DNA from: Punica granatum
Lineage: Eukaryota; Streptophyta; Magnoliopsida; Myrtales; Lythraceae
Direction of reading: 5' to 3'
Length of the DNA stretch: 64,000 bases
Assembly: GCF_007655135.1 (NCBI RefSeq)
Contig: NC_045132.1
Location: 8,122,001-8,186,000, forward strand
Shown: piece by piece, positions 9,882 to 23,206 of the stretch
Position numbering within the stretch: the first letter of the stretch is position 1
How the letters are laid out: each line of letters starts with the position of its first letter
Notes under the pieces: generated by a model
Seen by the model: the letters and a program-made list of their open reading frames with translations, nothing else
Database searches by the model: none
Told to the model about the DNA's origin: nothing
Position numbers and translations under genes: made by a program

Positions 9882-12800
9882 TGTCAGCACACCGTTTTGG
9901 TCCACCGGTACTTGAGAGCAACCAACAGGCTTACCGGCCGCAACCTTATGAAACTCTAACAGTAAGTGGCTTGGCAAGTCCCGGCTCACTATTCATGCTG
10001 GGTCAACAAGGTCAACCAGATGATACTAGAGTGTAACCTTGCAGAGAGTCTCAAGAATTCCCCATAGATTCCAGAGAGCAATCGAAGAGTCCGAATGACG
10101 CGTGATTTAGGGCCAGCAGACAGCTTCTAACAACACTATTCACTACCGGCTCATCGGGCTATAAAAGAGTATCCAATAAGAGACTCTAAAAATCTCACAT
10201 GGTGCCAAACTAATGAAGAGCACCTCCGAGCACATTCCGCAAATCATCTGCTTGAGCTCGAGCACTTCCGAGTAATTGCCAAAGGTTTCCAATGAGGCCC
10301 TCGAGTCAACGACTCGTTAGGCGAATCGTGAGCACAGATGAAGCCCCGGCTAGACCTAGGGGCTCTCAAGACGATGGAGCACTCTTCAGACTACTCTCCG
10401 AAAATCATTTTTACCTCACAAGTGACACTCGAGTGGGAAAAAAGGGCCATTCTAGCGAGGTTCTCGAGCTAGCTGCTCATTAGGCGAAACGTTAACATCG
10501 GAGGTCAGGCCCGGCCGGTCCTAGTAACCGAAAGGATTAGGGAGGACATTTTAGATGGTATAAATAATTTAAGCTTCCTGAGTAGCACCAGAAGGGTCCC
10601 AAAAACCCCCCGGCAGATTTTGGGGGTCCGATTTCAACAAACAGAGAACACAGTGAGTTTCACACAGCTCGAGACGCTCAAGAAACAATCGGAGAAGTCT
10701 GACTATAGGTTCCCTGGTTGTCTCCTAATTCTCATTTGTAGAGAGGCTGCGAAGTCAACTGTTTTGTCCCGATAAAAAAAACATATTACAACGACCGGCA
10801 CAGAACGCTGACACGCGATGAGTCGATATAAAAGGTTGACTTCGCTCAGCACAACTCAAATCAATCAAGAGCAACTTCTGAGCCTCTGAGCCCTCAAGTT
10901 ATCGGGATAACCAAACACATTGATATTGGGCTCATTGAAATCCTCTATTCGCCAACATCTACAATACGCCGTCCATTCGAGTCACAAAAATCAAATGCGC
11001 AACCGACCAAGACCTGAGCCTCGCCGACTCCAAAGCTAGCCTGCGGAACCCAGGACTCCAAGTGTGGTCGGTCCCCTCTCTCCTCCTTTCTTCTTCTTTG
11101 CTTTTCCCCGATTTAAGGAAGCTTGCTCCATATCTTAGCAACCAAGGACCGTTTCACATCCATCCTTTCTTTAACTTTTCACAAAATGTGGATCTAGTCC
11201 CCCATTGCTATGAGCAAATTTTGGCAACCACCTCCTTTTCTTCTCTCTTCATTTGATTTTTTTTTTCATTCTTGAAGACAATACAAAATGAGAAAGCAAG
11301 AACAAACACAACCACTCTCTAGAATCACTTCTCTTTCAAGCTCTCACTTTCTCTCAACTCTTTCAAGCTCTCTCCCTCTCTCTTAGCCCAAGTTTCGGCC
11401 AGCAGCTCTAGCAGCCCCTCACCATGGCTTAAACCATCTCGTTTTATCAATAAATCATCTTGGTTTTTCCTTGACCACTTCCTAACTAGACTCGAACTCA
11501 AAACAAACTTCATATCCTACACGTATTCGACCTTCCGAGTCCATTGGCAACATTCATTTTTTTTTCCATTTAAGGCCCCCTTCAGCCTGCACTAGCAAAG
11601 GACAATAGCCCCTCATCCAAGTCTTTCCCCCTTTTTTTTTCGGCGAGTTTCCTTTTTTCACGATTTTGGTGAGTCGTGCCCACATGCGAGAGAGAACCAC
11701 CCATAGTTCACACCCTTCCCGTGGCTAAGAAAGTCACGGACCAAGGGTCCGAGCCCTATCCACCTAGTGCCCTCACAGCCGAGCCACTACTCAACTCCCC
11801 CTTCTTCACCGAGCTTTATCGAGCATAGCACTGTCCAGCATTCTAGCATTCCTGCATTCCAGCATTCCAACACTCCTCATCTCTCTTTTTCTCCCTCTCT
11901 ATTATTCTATTTTATAGGTCGAGAATCTCCCGGATGTCCTTGAGAAGCCGCAACACCCCCAGCAACCCAGAGAGCCCTAAAACTCCCTTGCGGTGCCTTG
12001 TTCTGTTCAGCTCTGTACAGAGCTGTTCTGTGTACATCTAGCCAACTTTCGAACCTTATCAAACTTTTCTTGTGTAAATGTAACATCCTTAAACACCCTT
12101 TAGAGAAGTTATGGCTTTTAGTTTTCGAGTTTTGTGGGGGTGATAAGGTGGTTCCCAATGGGGTTAAGCGTCTACTTAGATTTTGTCGTGAGTTTTTTTG
12201 TGAGTTTTTGATATTATGATGTATTATTTGTTTGCATGATGGGAAAGGGTTGGGATCGAAATTGAGGAGACCATTACGACTCGAGAGGACCATAGACCCT
12301 CTCGGCCACTTCCTAAAGAAGGTGGCCGAAAGCTTCCTTAGCTCTCTCGAGCCCGTGACAGACTCCTCCTCCTTTATTCTAACTTCTTTCTTGTGATTTT
12401 GCATTTTCTTGTTTTCCGTATAGGAACCGTTTTATCGATTCCATTTAATGTCGTGTTTTTTTTTTTGCATATTTATGTGTATTACATGTATCCCTCGTTA
12501 TCATGGCAGTACCACCCTCGTGTATATTTGCTTATTTTTGTGTTTGATGAGTGGTGCATGCGAGAAACGTTTAAAATCGGGATGATGATACCTCACGAGA
12601 CCTAAGACAAGTCAATGGGCATCTCGGCCACTCCCTTGAGGAAGTGGCCGATGACCCCTTGACCCGCATTGGGTCAAGTAGTGGCTTCCTCCTCCCGATT
12701 TGACTTCATTTCTTATTTTCTGAAATCTAAATTTTCGTGCCAATGTCAATTTGACAATTAACCGAGTATTTAACATGTTAAACATGAAATTAGCATGGAT

Positions 12801-13040
12801 TCGGGTCATGAGGACCATCACGGACCTACACGGGCCCAAGGGGGTCTCGGCCATCCTTGACTGAGCCTCCTTGGTCCATGAGAATGAGTCACAGTCTTCA
12901 AGTCATGAGTCATTTTCAAAATCGAGATGATCGGGGATTAGGATTCCAATCGGATGGTTCACCAATAAACGATTCAATGATTCGAAACCCGCAAATCCAA
13001 AAGCATTCGGTAAATCCATTAAATTAATTAATTTCACACG

Positions 13041-13045
13041 CGTGG
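13041..13045. repeat. Left TSD of solo LTR B (CGTGG)
   Basis: CGTGG just before TATCAGCACCCC is repeated exactly at 23455-23459, after CCGTACA. Confidence 0.85.
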
Positions 13046-14600
13046 TATCAGCACCCCATTTTGACTCACCAGTTTAAGCAATGTCCATCAATAGCAATTC
13101 ATGCCACGATTTGAGTATTGATACAGAAGAAGGCTTGACAGAGCACTGAGTTGCTATTCACCCTCAAGTCAGTAAAAACAGGCAAATGACATGGGTACAT
13201 GACAGAAGAACTTCATTGGTCATCAAGAACTAACAGAGCAACCATAGAGCCGAAACAACATCCAAAACCGGCGATTTCAGAAAACAACACAGATAACGCT
13301 ATTTTCCGCTGGTTCACTTAACCATCAGAAGATAGTTAATATTGGGCTTCAAAAATCCCTCATGATGCCAAACATATGAAAAGTGTCTCCGAACACATTT
13401 CACAGATCATCTGCTCTATACAGAGCAATTTTCTGAATACAGACAACTTTTCAGTGGAAGTCCAAAGATGTTGGTTCATCAGAGAAAAGTTAATGTCCGA
13501 TGTCAGACACAATCATACCCCTCAATTCTACAGATCATGAGCATCAGTTCAGATTGCTTCTGGAAAGTCACACAGACTTCTCGAATGACTCCCGAGTGAT
13601 AGAAGAAGCATACCTTTCAACGAAAAAGCATAACCGAAGACTGGTCTTACAAAACATCGGCAAATGAAGTTTGCCATGCATTGCCCTGAAAACTACATCG
13701 GACAAAAGCAAATGGTCAAATCAGACTGCATAATCCCTTTTAGTTTCCCGAATAACCTCCGAGGAGTAGAAAATACCATTTTCAACGAAAATCCATAACC
13801 AGAGGTCCTTTTGGCGGAAACTTGATGCCGGACGACTACCCTACACAGTGCTAGCCATCTCAAGGCTCAATGTGAAATTCTCATATTAAACTGTATAAGT
13901 CATCTAGGTGTTCCAATGGTTCTAGAATGATTTTAAATGCCATTTGACAGTCCTTCGAGATCTATTTTCGACAAACAGAGATCGCGGTGATCTCCAGATC
14001 ACCAAAGCAACTTAAGAAGCAGTCTGAGAAATTCGACTGTGGATTCCTAGGATGCATTGACTCCACATTTGCAATACTAGTTTAATGGTCAACTATTCAG
14101 TCTGATTGACAATGCACGTCAAAATGACCAACACGGAATGCAGACACGAGATACGTTATCAGAAACGGTTAACTTTACTCTGATCGCCTGAAACGAGCAA
14201 AATCGGCATTCGAGCCCCAAAACCACCAGAACATTTTCTTATGCAAAATGGGCAATCTTGGCCTCATTTGAACCGTTTTCGTGCACACATTGCAATTCGT
14301 TGCTCATTTGAGCCACGAGCTTCGAACACGCAATCAATCGTGACCCGAACTTCACCCGACTCTCCCTCATGACCCATAGGACCCACTGATCAGCCTTTGC
14401 ATTTCCATTCCCTTCATGGTCGAAAATATCTTCCTCTTCAAAATATCTTTCAATCATCCAAGACAACACTCTTCCATCAACTCTCATCAATTTTATCTTC
14501 TTCCAATCAATTCCCCACCATAATCCTCATTAGAAAACCGCCATTCACTAAGCTTCCCTTTAATTGCACTTTGCTTTCACTAATTGCATCATTAGCATTG

Positions 14601-14610
14601 CATATATACA
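14601..14610 (+). promoter_or_regulatory. TATA-like promoter element in LTR B
   Basis: CATATATACA sits about 1.55 kb into the LTR, in the position equivalent to CTATATATTG in Tat1 (28255). It is the probable core promoter of this LTR class, assigned by position and sequence only. Confidence 0.45.
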
Positions 14611-14690
14611 GCCTAAGTCTTCTTCAACTTCAAGACACCTTCAAGCATCATCTCTCTAGCATTTCTCAATCAAACAAATGTTCTCAGCTT

Positions 14691-17600
14691 TGTACGGACC
14701 CGAATGTGGACTCTCGTCGGGGCCCGCATTGCGCGCTTTTGGATCGCAATACTTGGGAGTGTCCACCATCCGTGGGACGCGTGATGGACACGCGTGAGAA
14801 GGAGTCATCACTTATCATTTTACGACCCGAAGATCGAGGGCGGATAAGTTACCCGGGTCTAGGGGTACGTAACACCTAGTTTTGTTAAGGCATTGACCTA
14901 TGCCGAACTGGAAAGTCTGAGTTCGGGGGTTCATGTTACGTGCGGGCCTATATCCCGCACGCCCTTTCGGTACACTGGTTTTCTGGGCTTGCATGTTTTA
15001 TTATTTACCGCGTGGATTAAGTTGCGCTCAACTCGCACGTTTTGACACCGAAAATTCTGTGAATTAAACGACGTTGGTGGAGAAGCAGAGAGAGAAGTAA
15101 ACCCGTGTGTCGAGGAATTGGTTCACAATCTTGCGTTACAGTTTATCGAACCATGGAGGTTGAATCCCTGTGTGAATCAAAACTACGAGATCTTAGATTT
15201 ACTTGTGTCTGGGCAAGCATTAGACCGATTCGATTAATTCGACTCTCGGACCGTTCGCTCATCAACTGGAATTCTTACAGAATAAATGTATAAAATAAAA
15301 TCCTTACAATGCTCTTGAAAACAATAAATACAAATTACAAATGGTCAAATTCCAGTCAAATCGCGTTCGGTTATTATTCCGCTCCAACTCACCGTGAGTT
15401 TAGGGAAAAATTGAAGAATTGAAACTCAACATGCGCTCTCAATGAATAGGGCGTTGGACCCTATGAGTGATGATTAGGGCGTTGGACCCTTTGCTCGTTG
15501 ATTAGGGCGTTGAACCCTAATATTATTCGTCCTAGGGATCAGGCTCGACACGCATGACAAACAAGTGTTGAAAGATAACACGCAGCAGGTAAATAACAGA
15601 CAATGTATTTGTATTCACCGAATGTACATGCATTAGCAAGTTATTAGTCCGGGGTATTTTGGCATGCAAATCCTACCCTAGACAAACAAGCACGTGCCAA
15701 GGTTTTAGCATTTGGCTTTGGTTTGAGAACTCGACATCCCGGGTGTCCGTAATCAAGTCTCGTGTGTGTGTGGATTGCTTTTACAGTGATTCAGTGTGTG
15801 ACACTGAAGTTACATTGAATTCATCCAAAACTTGTGTTTTGACTCTAGATTTGGAACCTAGAGTTCCACCTAACCATTTTCTAGTATTTGGTTAGGTCGT
15901 GTGAAAAGATTAGTCAGGTAATCATGTTTTGATACAGAATACCCGACTAGCACCCTAAACTATGCTAGGATGACAGAAACTCATCCGTGGGAATAAGAAA
16001 AGGCCATGTAGATGAACCTGCACCTGAATAGGTAGTCCGTTCATATTCCGATATCGTCGTGTTTTTGTCAAGCTAACCCTAGGGGTGTCGCTGAATTGTG
16101 AAAAGACGATTCTGCCCTTTATTTGAAAATTGATTTCAGAAAAGGGAAACATCGCAGTGCGGGCCACCTCGGCCTGTAGCCGGTGTCAACCAATTCCCTG
16201 GATCGTTCAGGGTTGTGCAAGAACCCCGAAAAAGCCAAAGAATCAGTCAATCTAGCTGGAAGTGCTTTAAAAAAAAGATCTTATGTATCTTTACCTGAGT
16301 TATCTGAAATCAGGTAAAATTCAAGTTGAGACACACAAGCTCTTTCTAGACGTCCATGCTACATCGGACCATGCGTTTCGGGATTTTGAAAATGCGAGTT
16401 TTGAAATGGGCATTAACGTCATTTGACAACTCATCGACGTGAGTTATCAGTTAATTTCCAATTCATGCAAGATTTGTCAGTGTGAAGTGGGTTTAATCAT
16501 GTAAGCATCCCGATTAGCCCGTTCGTGAAATTAATGCTTAAGGGTTGTGCCGAATGCATTAATTATGAAAACAATTTGTGACTCGGCGACCAAGACGATT
16601 CCATAAGGATCAAGGATATTTGGTCCAATGACCGAAATTAACCTCGTAACCGAATGGACCTGAATGATTCATTGATAACCGAATCCATGCATATTTTGTT
16701 TGGAAAAGACATTTTCATGCGATATTGCGACGATAATGTAAATTGCAAATTACACGAAATCCAAGAACGAACTCAAAACAGGGAGAGGAAGCCTCGTGCA
16801 ACCCGTACGAGTCTAAGAGACTCTCGGCCATTTCTCCTTGGAGAAAACCGAGAGGTCTCATGGCCCACATCGGGTTTCACGAGTTTTCCACGGTTCGTTT
16901 CGAATCATTTCTCGCATGCTCAAGCAACAAACACGATAAATGACACGATTAAACAAAAGACTGTATTGCCATGATTTAAATAACACATTCAAATATGCAA
17001 CATGCACAAACATATTATTTAAGGAATTGATAAAACAATACCGACTTCATGCACGCAGAAAAACACAAGGAAACTCGGGAATCGAACTTGGATCCGGTCA
17101 AGAAGATCGTTCCTTGCTCGAAAAGAGCAAGAGGGCATTCGGTCATCTCCATTGGAAGGAAACCCGTGAGCTCTCATGCCTTTCCCGGGTCGGGATGTTC
17201 TTCTCGACTATGATCCAAGTATTTCTCGACATGCTAGTACGTAAATCAAGGATAAACATGCATGACCTAACATAAAATAGCATAAAAATGTAAACTTGCA
17301 AGCAAAGCATGCTTAAACACCATATTACTCCATAAACATGCAAGAAATGTAAAGAGCCCTAACTCCTCTAGGTCGAGAATGTTTTACCTAGCCTCAAGAT
17401 GCGAGGAAAGAGTTGGGGAAGGGTTTGAGAGTCGGGTGACTCGACGAAATCCTCGGAAGGATGTTCGGGTGCAAGGGCATGCAAGTTTGGGCGAGCTAGG
17501 CGCCCGGCTGGACGTGCACGGGCGTGTGGACGCGCAGGCGGGCGCGCGGGCAGAGACGTGAGGCGTAGGAAAGCGCGCAGTAGTGCGAGCGGGGCGCAAG

Positions 17601-19614
17601 CAAACGCGCGGGCAGACGGGCGCGCGGTGACGGGTGTCACTATTCACCCGAGAGCACGATCTTCACCCGAAATCACCTAATAGACCTGAAACAATAACTT
17701 AAAGACTTCAAATGGAAAAACCAAGTTCACTAGTGAACTCCATGGGTCCGAAATTAGTGGGATATGGAGTTTGAGAAATTTCGAACTTAAGTCGGGATGA
17801 TGAACATCGGCTTTGGACTTAAGAACTAAAGGCTCTCTTTGGATTTGTTTCGGTTTTTCTCTTTCGATTTGAAGTGCTGAACCTTGCTGGTTTTGGCTAT
17901 GGAGTTGAGAGCTTTTCTTGGAGTGAGAAAACTAGTGAGAGCATACAAGAGGAGAAGTGATTAGCTTAATCACTTTGGAGCAATTTATAGGCAAACTTAA
18001 TGAGCAATTAAGGGAAGCAAAGTGCAACTTACCTCTTGGATTAGGCTTGGGTGGTTAGCTTAGGAAAATATCAAGCCTTATCCTCTTCCATTGCATTAAT
18101 GAAGAAAAGATAAGAGTATTGATGAGCATTGATGAAGAGTTCAGTGTTGTCTTCAAACACTTAGATATTTTAAAGTGGAAGACAAATGCAAGTTGCCTTG
18201 GAGGAAGAAGCCAAGGGAGAGGGGCGATTTGGGCAATGTCACGGTTGGTCATCGACGACCGTGGGCCCCACGGTTCCGAGGAAAAGCAAGGAGAAAGCTC
18301 GGGTCTCAATTGGTCGCGTATTCGAAACTCGTGGTTCGAATTAAACGTCGAATTGTTGATATACGCGAGAAAACGGATTTAATGAGCCCAAGATTGGCAC
18401 TTTTCATGGAAAAATGCCTCGGGTCCATATGAGGCTCGGAGGCCGTTTTCGCTCGTTCCAGGTGACCAGAGCAAAGTTAACCGCTTCTGACAGCATATCT
18501 TCTATTTGCATTTCACGTTGGTCATTTTGACATAAATTGTCAGACAATGTGAACAATTGACCCTTCAGTCGGTAATGCAAATGTGGAGCCGGAGACGTCC
18601 TAGGAGGCCGAAACTGGATTTCTCAGATTGCTTTATGAGTTGCTTGGGCGCTCCGAAGATCATTATAATCTCTATTCGTCGAGATAAGACCTCTAAGGAC
18701 TTGAAAAGTACATCTGAGACCTCTAAAGTAATGCTCGGGAGGTCTAGATGAGTTAAGTGATTCATTCCGATGATTCCACATTGAGCCTCGGAAAGGTTAG
18801 CACTGTGTAGGCTAGGCATCCGGCGTCAAGTTTCCATAAAAAGGACCTTCGGATATGCATTTCCACTGAAAATGGCCATTTCTGCTCATCGGAGGTTACT
18901 CGGGAAACTAAGAAGGGTTCTGTTGTTCGTTTTGCCCAATTGTGGATGTCTGCTAGAGTTTCAGGGCAATGCAATACGAACTTCGTTTGCCGTAATTTCA
19001 TCAGACTAGTCTCCGATTATGCATATTCGAAGAGAGGTATGTCCGTTTTGTCACTCGGAAGTCATTTGAAGTGTCTGTATGGCTTCCAAGAGACAATCTA
19101 AAGTATTGCTCATGCTCTGTATGCTTGTGGGGCATGGCCGCATCTGATATTTGAAATTAACTTTTCTCTGAGAAACCGACATTTTTGGACTTTCACTGAA
19201 AAGTTGTATGTATACAGAAAGTTGTTATGTATAAAGCAGATGATTTGCAAAATGCATTTGAAGACACTTTTCATCTGTTTGGCACTGATGTGGATTTTGA
19301 TGTGGATTTTTGAAGTCCAAGATTGGCTATCTTCCGATGATCAAGCGAACTATCGGAAAATAGGACTGTCCATATGATATACTGAAAATGCCGATTTTGG
19401 ACGTTGTTGAGCTCTCTAGCTACTCTGTTGCCTTTTGGTGACTCTTGGAGTCCTTATGTTGTATGCGTATGTCATCTTCTTGATTCCCCTGACTTGAGAA
19501 TGAATAGTGATTTCTTGATCTGTCGAGCCGTTTTCTGTGTTCCTGCTCAAGTCGTGGTTTGGATTATTGCTGATAATGTTGTTTGAGTTGGTGAACCAAA
19601 ATCGAGTGCTGACA
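14691..19614 (-). mobile_element. Solo LTR C, minus strand, nested in LTR B
   Basis: The plus strand begins TGTACGGACCCGAATGTGG (complement of the Tat LTR 3' end) and finishes GAGTGCTGACA (complement of the 5' end), so a 4,924-bp LTR lies in reverse orientation. Flanks AGCTT (14686-14690) and AACTT (19615-19619) are a TSD with one transition. Landmarks in reverse order include the terminal hairpin (14939-14961), a GC-rich block (17380-17640) and CAAAATGCATTTGAAGACAC near 19253. LTR B resumes right after it. Confidence 0.85.
17380..17640 (-). other. CpG-rich block inside LTR C
   Basis: Strongly GC- and CpG-rich, with runs such as GCGCGCGGGCAGACGGGCGC. It is the counterpart of the blocks at 28590-28920 and 47900-48240 in Tat1. 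ORFs in several frames here are low-complexity Arg/Pro/Ala strings and are not considered genes. Confidence 0.7.
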
Positions 19615-20060
19615 AACTTCCTCTCAACCTCAAAAAGTCGCAACAAGCATTCAACACCCAAAAACCAAACAAAACTCTCAAGAACTTAAGTCGGAAACAT
19701 GATGTTCATCATCTCGACTTAAATTCAAACTTCATCAAACTTCATATCCCACATGTTTTCGACCCCTTAGTCCATTTTCAAAGTTAAGATTTTCAGTTTG
19801 AAATCTCTAAGCCATAGAACCAGCCTAGCACAGAACCGAACTGAGTTTTGCACAAGTCGGGTCAGGTTTCCAACCCGGATCTCCTAGCCTTATGGGTCGG
19901 TTTGAGCTGCCACAACCCATCAACCACCTAAGAGTGTCGAGGAGTCGAGAATTCCCAAGAAAACCCGCTAGTTTTAACCCAGCAAGAAGATTCATCCCGA
20001 CTGCCCAGTTGGAGTTTGATTTCTTGACTTTCCTTACTTTTTCCTTGCAGATGGGGTTAA

Positions 20061-20400
20061 CTCGAGACTTTTTTCTTCGAACGACCACCACGGTCACCTC
20101 CAGAGGTCCCTTAGCTAATGTAGGCCACCGACCTTGCAGCCAAAAGCCGTCGGGAGCCACTGTTGTGACGTTTGACCTAAGACTTGCCAGTTGGGTCTAT
20201 TTCTAGAGATTACTTTGCTTTGTCCAACTTTCACAGGGCTATAAGGGTCAACTCGAGACTCTTCTCACCAAACGACCACAATAGCCACCTCCGGGAGTCT
20301 CTTAGGAGTTGGGAGCCACCGACCTTGCAGCAAAATACTACCGGGAGCTTCCGGGAGAGCTGTTTCTTTCCGGACTGCTAGTCGGGTCTATTTCTGCCCA
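20061..20400. repeat. 191-bp tandem duplication inside LTR B
   Basis: CTCGAGACT followed by CGACCAC, CACCTCC, CCACCGACCTTGCAGC and GGGTCTATTTCT occurs twice, starting at 20061 and 20252. Tat2's LTR has the same duplication (period 192) at 55337-55640 on the opposite strand, so it predates the split of these two LTR copies. Confidence 0.75.
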
Positions 20401-23183
20401 GTATGATCTGTTTCTGTTTTGCAAACCTGACTTTGCTCGTGTTTTTTGAAAAATCTATGCGTGCACTCCTCTCAAAACCATCGCAGGGATGTTAAGCATC
20501 CTCTTGGCTATCCAGAACAGTTGAGCACTCTCCGAGAAGCTACCCGAGCCGTCCAAACCGACCTGTTTTCTCTCAGGTGTCCAGTCGTGTGGAAACAGCT
20601 CCAGTCGGGTCTGTAGCTTCCATTGGGGTCTGTTCAAGCCAAAACATCCTAACCCGACCCATCAGTGGTCCAACCCGATTTTTCCCACATCCCGAGACTA
20701 GGCATAACCATTCATGACTTAGAGGAGTTAGAACTTTTACATTCTCTTTGCTTTTGTGGGGTTATAAGGCTATTCGAGAATCAGTTTGCATGCAAGATCA
20801 CATTTTTATGTGTTTTTATGTTATGTCATGCATGTGTTTATCGTATAACATGTCAAGCATGTTGGGAATGGGCTTAAATCGAAGTCGAGGAGACCCATTT
20901 GGTCCAGAATGGTCAAGGTAGCTCTCGGCTTAATCTTAAGGGAAGTAGCCGAGAGTTTCCCTTGGTTTTTCCAGACTATAACCGGGTCTCCTTGCCCGAT
21001 TTAAGTCACTTCTCGAGTTTTTATATTTTTTCCACATCCATGAAGTTGATATCGCTTTATCAATTTCATAAATAACATGTTTGTGTATGTTTGCATGTTT
21101 AAATGCGTTTTTCAAGTCATGGCGATACCGACTTTGCAAAACCATGTTATTTATCATGTTTAACAGTTGAGCATGCAAGAAATAGTCGAAATCGGGTTAA
21201 AGAGACCGCTTTTGACCCGAACTGGGTCAAGGAAACCCACGACTGTCCTCAAGAGGAAAGAGCCGAGAGTTCCTTGATCTCATTTGGGTCAAGAACGGTC
21301 TCTTTACCTCAATCAAATCATTTTCTCGGATTTTGTGCAATTGTAATTTCAATATCATCACAAATCTCGCGTTAAAATCCCTTTTAGAATGTTGTTTTCC
21401 AAACAAAATACATGGATTCATGTATCAATGACTCTTTCGGGGCCATTTGGGTTCCGAGGGTATTTTGGTCATTTTGACCAAATTATCCTCGACCTTCCTG
21501 GACCCGTCTTGGTTGTTGTGCCATGAATTGTTTTCATTAAAATAAGCTTTTTGGGTATTCAGACTCCATTCAGTAGATCAATTCATGATTTGTCTTATTG
21601 TTTGTAACCCGCACATTTACTACATTCGGTTAAAATCCTTAAGCTGTAATTCAATAAATAGGTTAATCGGGACGCTCACATGATTAAACCAACTTGGCAC
21701 TGATAAACTTGCATGAATTGGCCTTTTCAAAATTCGCGTCGACAAGTTATCAAATGAAGTTATTGCTCTTTTCAAAATTTGCATTTTGAAAATCCCGAAA
21801 CAGGCGGTCCGATGTAGCACGAATGTCTAGAAAGGACTTATGTCTCTCAACTTGAGTTTTTACCTGATTTCAGGTAACTCAGGTCAGGATACAGAAGATC
21901 TTTCTAACTTTCGGGCAGATCGATTGGTTCTTTAGTTTTATTCGGGGTTCTTGCACAACCTTGGAAGATCCAGGGAATTGGTCAACACTGGCTATAGGCC
22001 GAGGTGGCCCGCATTGCGTTGTTTCCCTTTTCTGAAAATAATTTTCAAGTAAATGGCAAAATCGTCATTTCACAAATTAGTGACACCCTTAGGGTTAGCT
22101 TAACAAAAACACTACGGTATCAGGATAAGAATAAACTACCTGTTCAGGTGCAAGTTCATCTGCATAGCCTTTTCTTATCCAACTGATGAGTTTTTGTCAT
22201 TCTATTGTAGATTCAAGTAACTAGAACGGTTATCTCTGTCACGAAACATGCAAAAATTCTTATTAGTCATTCACTTGAACTAACTAAACATTAGACAACG
22301 GTTAGGTGGAACTCTAGGTTCCAAATCTAGAGTCAAAATATGAGTTTGGCAAATTTAGTGAAATTGCAATGTCGCAATACATAACAACTTTAAAAGCAAT
22401 CCACGCACAAAGGACTTGACTACAGACGTCATGTCTGTCAGGTTCTTGAAACAAAGCCGAATGCAAAATGTTTTGCACGCGTCCATTTGCTTAGCATAGG
22501 CCATTTGTATGCCAAACTATCCCGGTTAATAACTTGTTAACCAATGTACATTTGGCAATAACAAATACCTTGTCTGCAATCTGCATGTAGTTTTGTTACT
22601 TTTCTGTTCATGTTTGTCCATGCGGGTCGAGCTTGACTCATAGGACGCATTGCACTTGGGTCCAACGCCCTGATCATCGATCACGGGCTCCAATGCCCCA
22701 TTCACTGAGAGAGCATTTGAATTTCAGTTTTCGATTTTTCCTTATACTCACGGCGAGTTGGAGCGGAATAATAACCGAACGCAAATCGATTGGGATTCAA
22801 GTATTTGTAATTTGTATTTATTGTTTTGACAGCACATTGTAAGGACATTTACTTTGTACATTAATTTCTGTAAGAATCTCGATCAGCAAGCGAACGGTCT
22901 AAGAGCCGAGCTAACTGAATCGGTCCAATGCTTACCCAAACGAGAGTAAACCCAAGATCTCGCGGTTCCAGTTCACACAGGAATTCAACCATCATGGCTT
23001 GATGAACTGTAACGTGAGGATAATGAACCGATTCCCCAACATACGGGTTTACTTTTCTCTCGACTTTTCAACCCACATCGTTTAGTTCATCGAATTTCCG
23101 GTATCAAGTTGTGTAAGATGAGCGCTTCCTAATTCACGTGGAAAATAAAAAGGCAAGCCTAGCAAGTTAGAGTACCGAAAGGG

Positions 23184-23206
23184 CGTGCGGGATATATGCC
23201 CGCACG
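23184..23206 (+). promoter_or_regulatory. Conserved LTR-terminal hairpin (LTR B)
   Basis: CGTGCGGG (23184-23191) is the perfect reverse complement of CCCGCACG (23199-23206), with a 7-base loop. The same hairpin lies at an equivalent place in Tat1 (31099-31120) and LTR C (14939-14961). It is followed at 23311-23324 by a second hairpin, CGACCTTCGGGTCG. The role is unknown; the position near the LTR 3' end would fit transcript-end or packaging signals. Confidence 0.6.

Noticed and set aside
11907..12404. 165-codon minus-strand ORF in LTR A
   Set aside because: Lies in LTR sequence, shows no domain and is not preserved in the related LTRs.
14691..14710. Start of a new gene or tRNA-like region at TGTACGGACCC
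   Set aside because: It is the reverse complement of the Tat LTR 3' end and marks solo LTR C.
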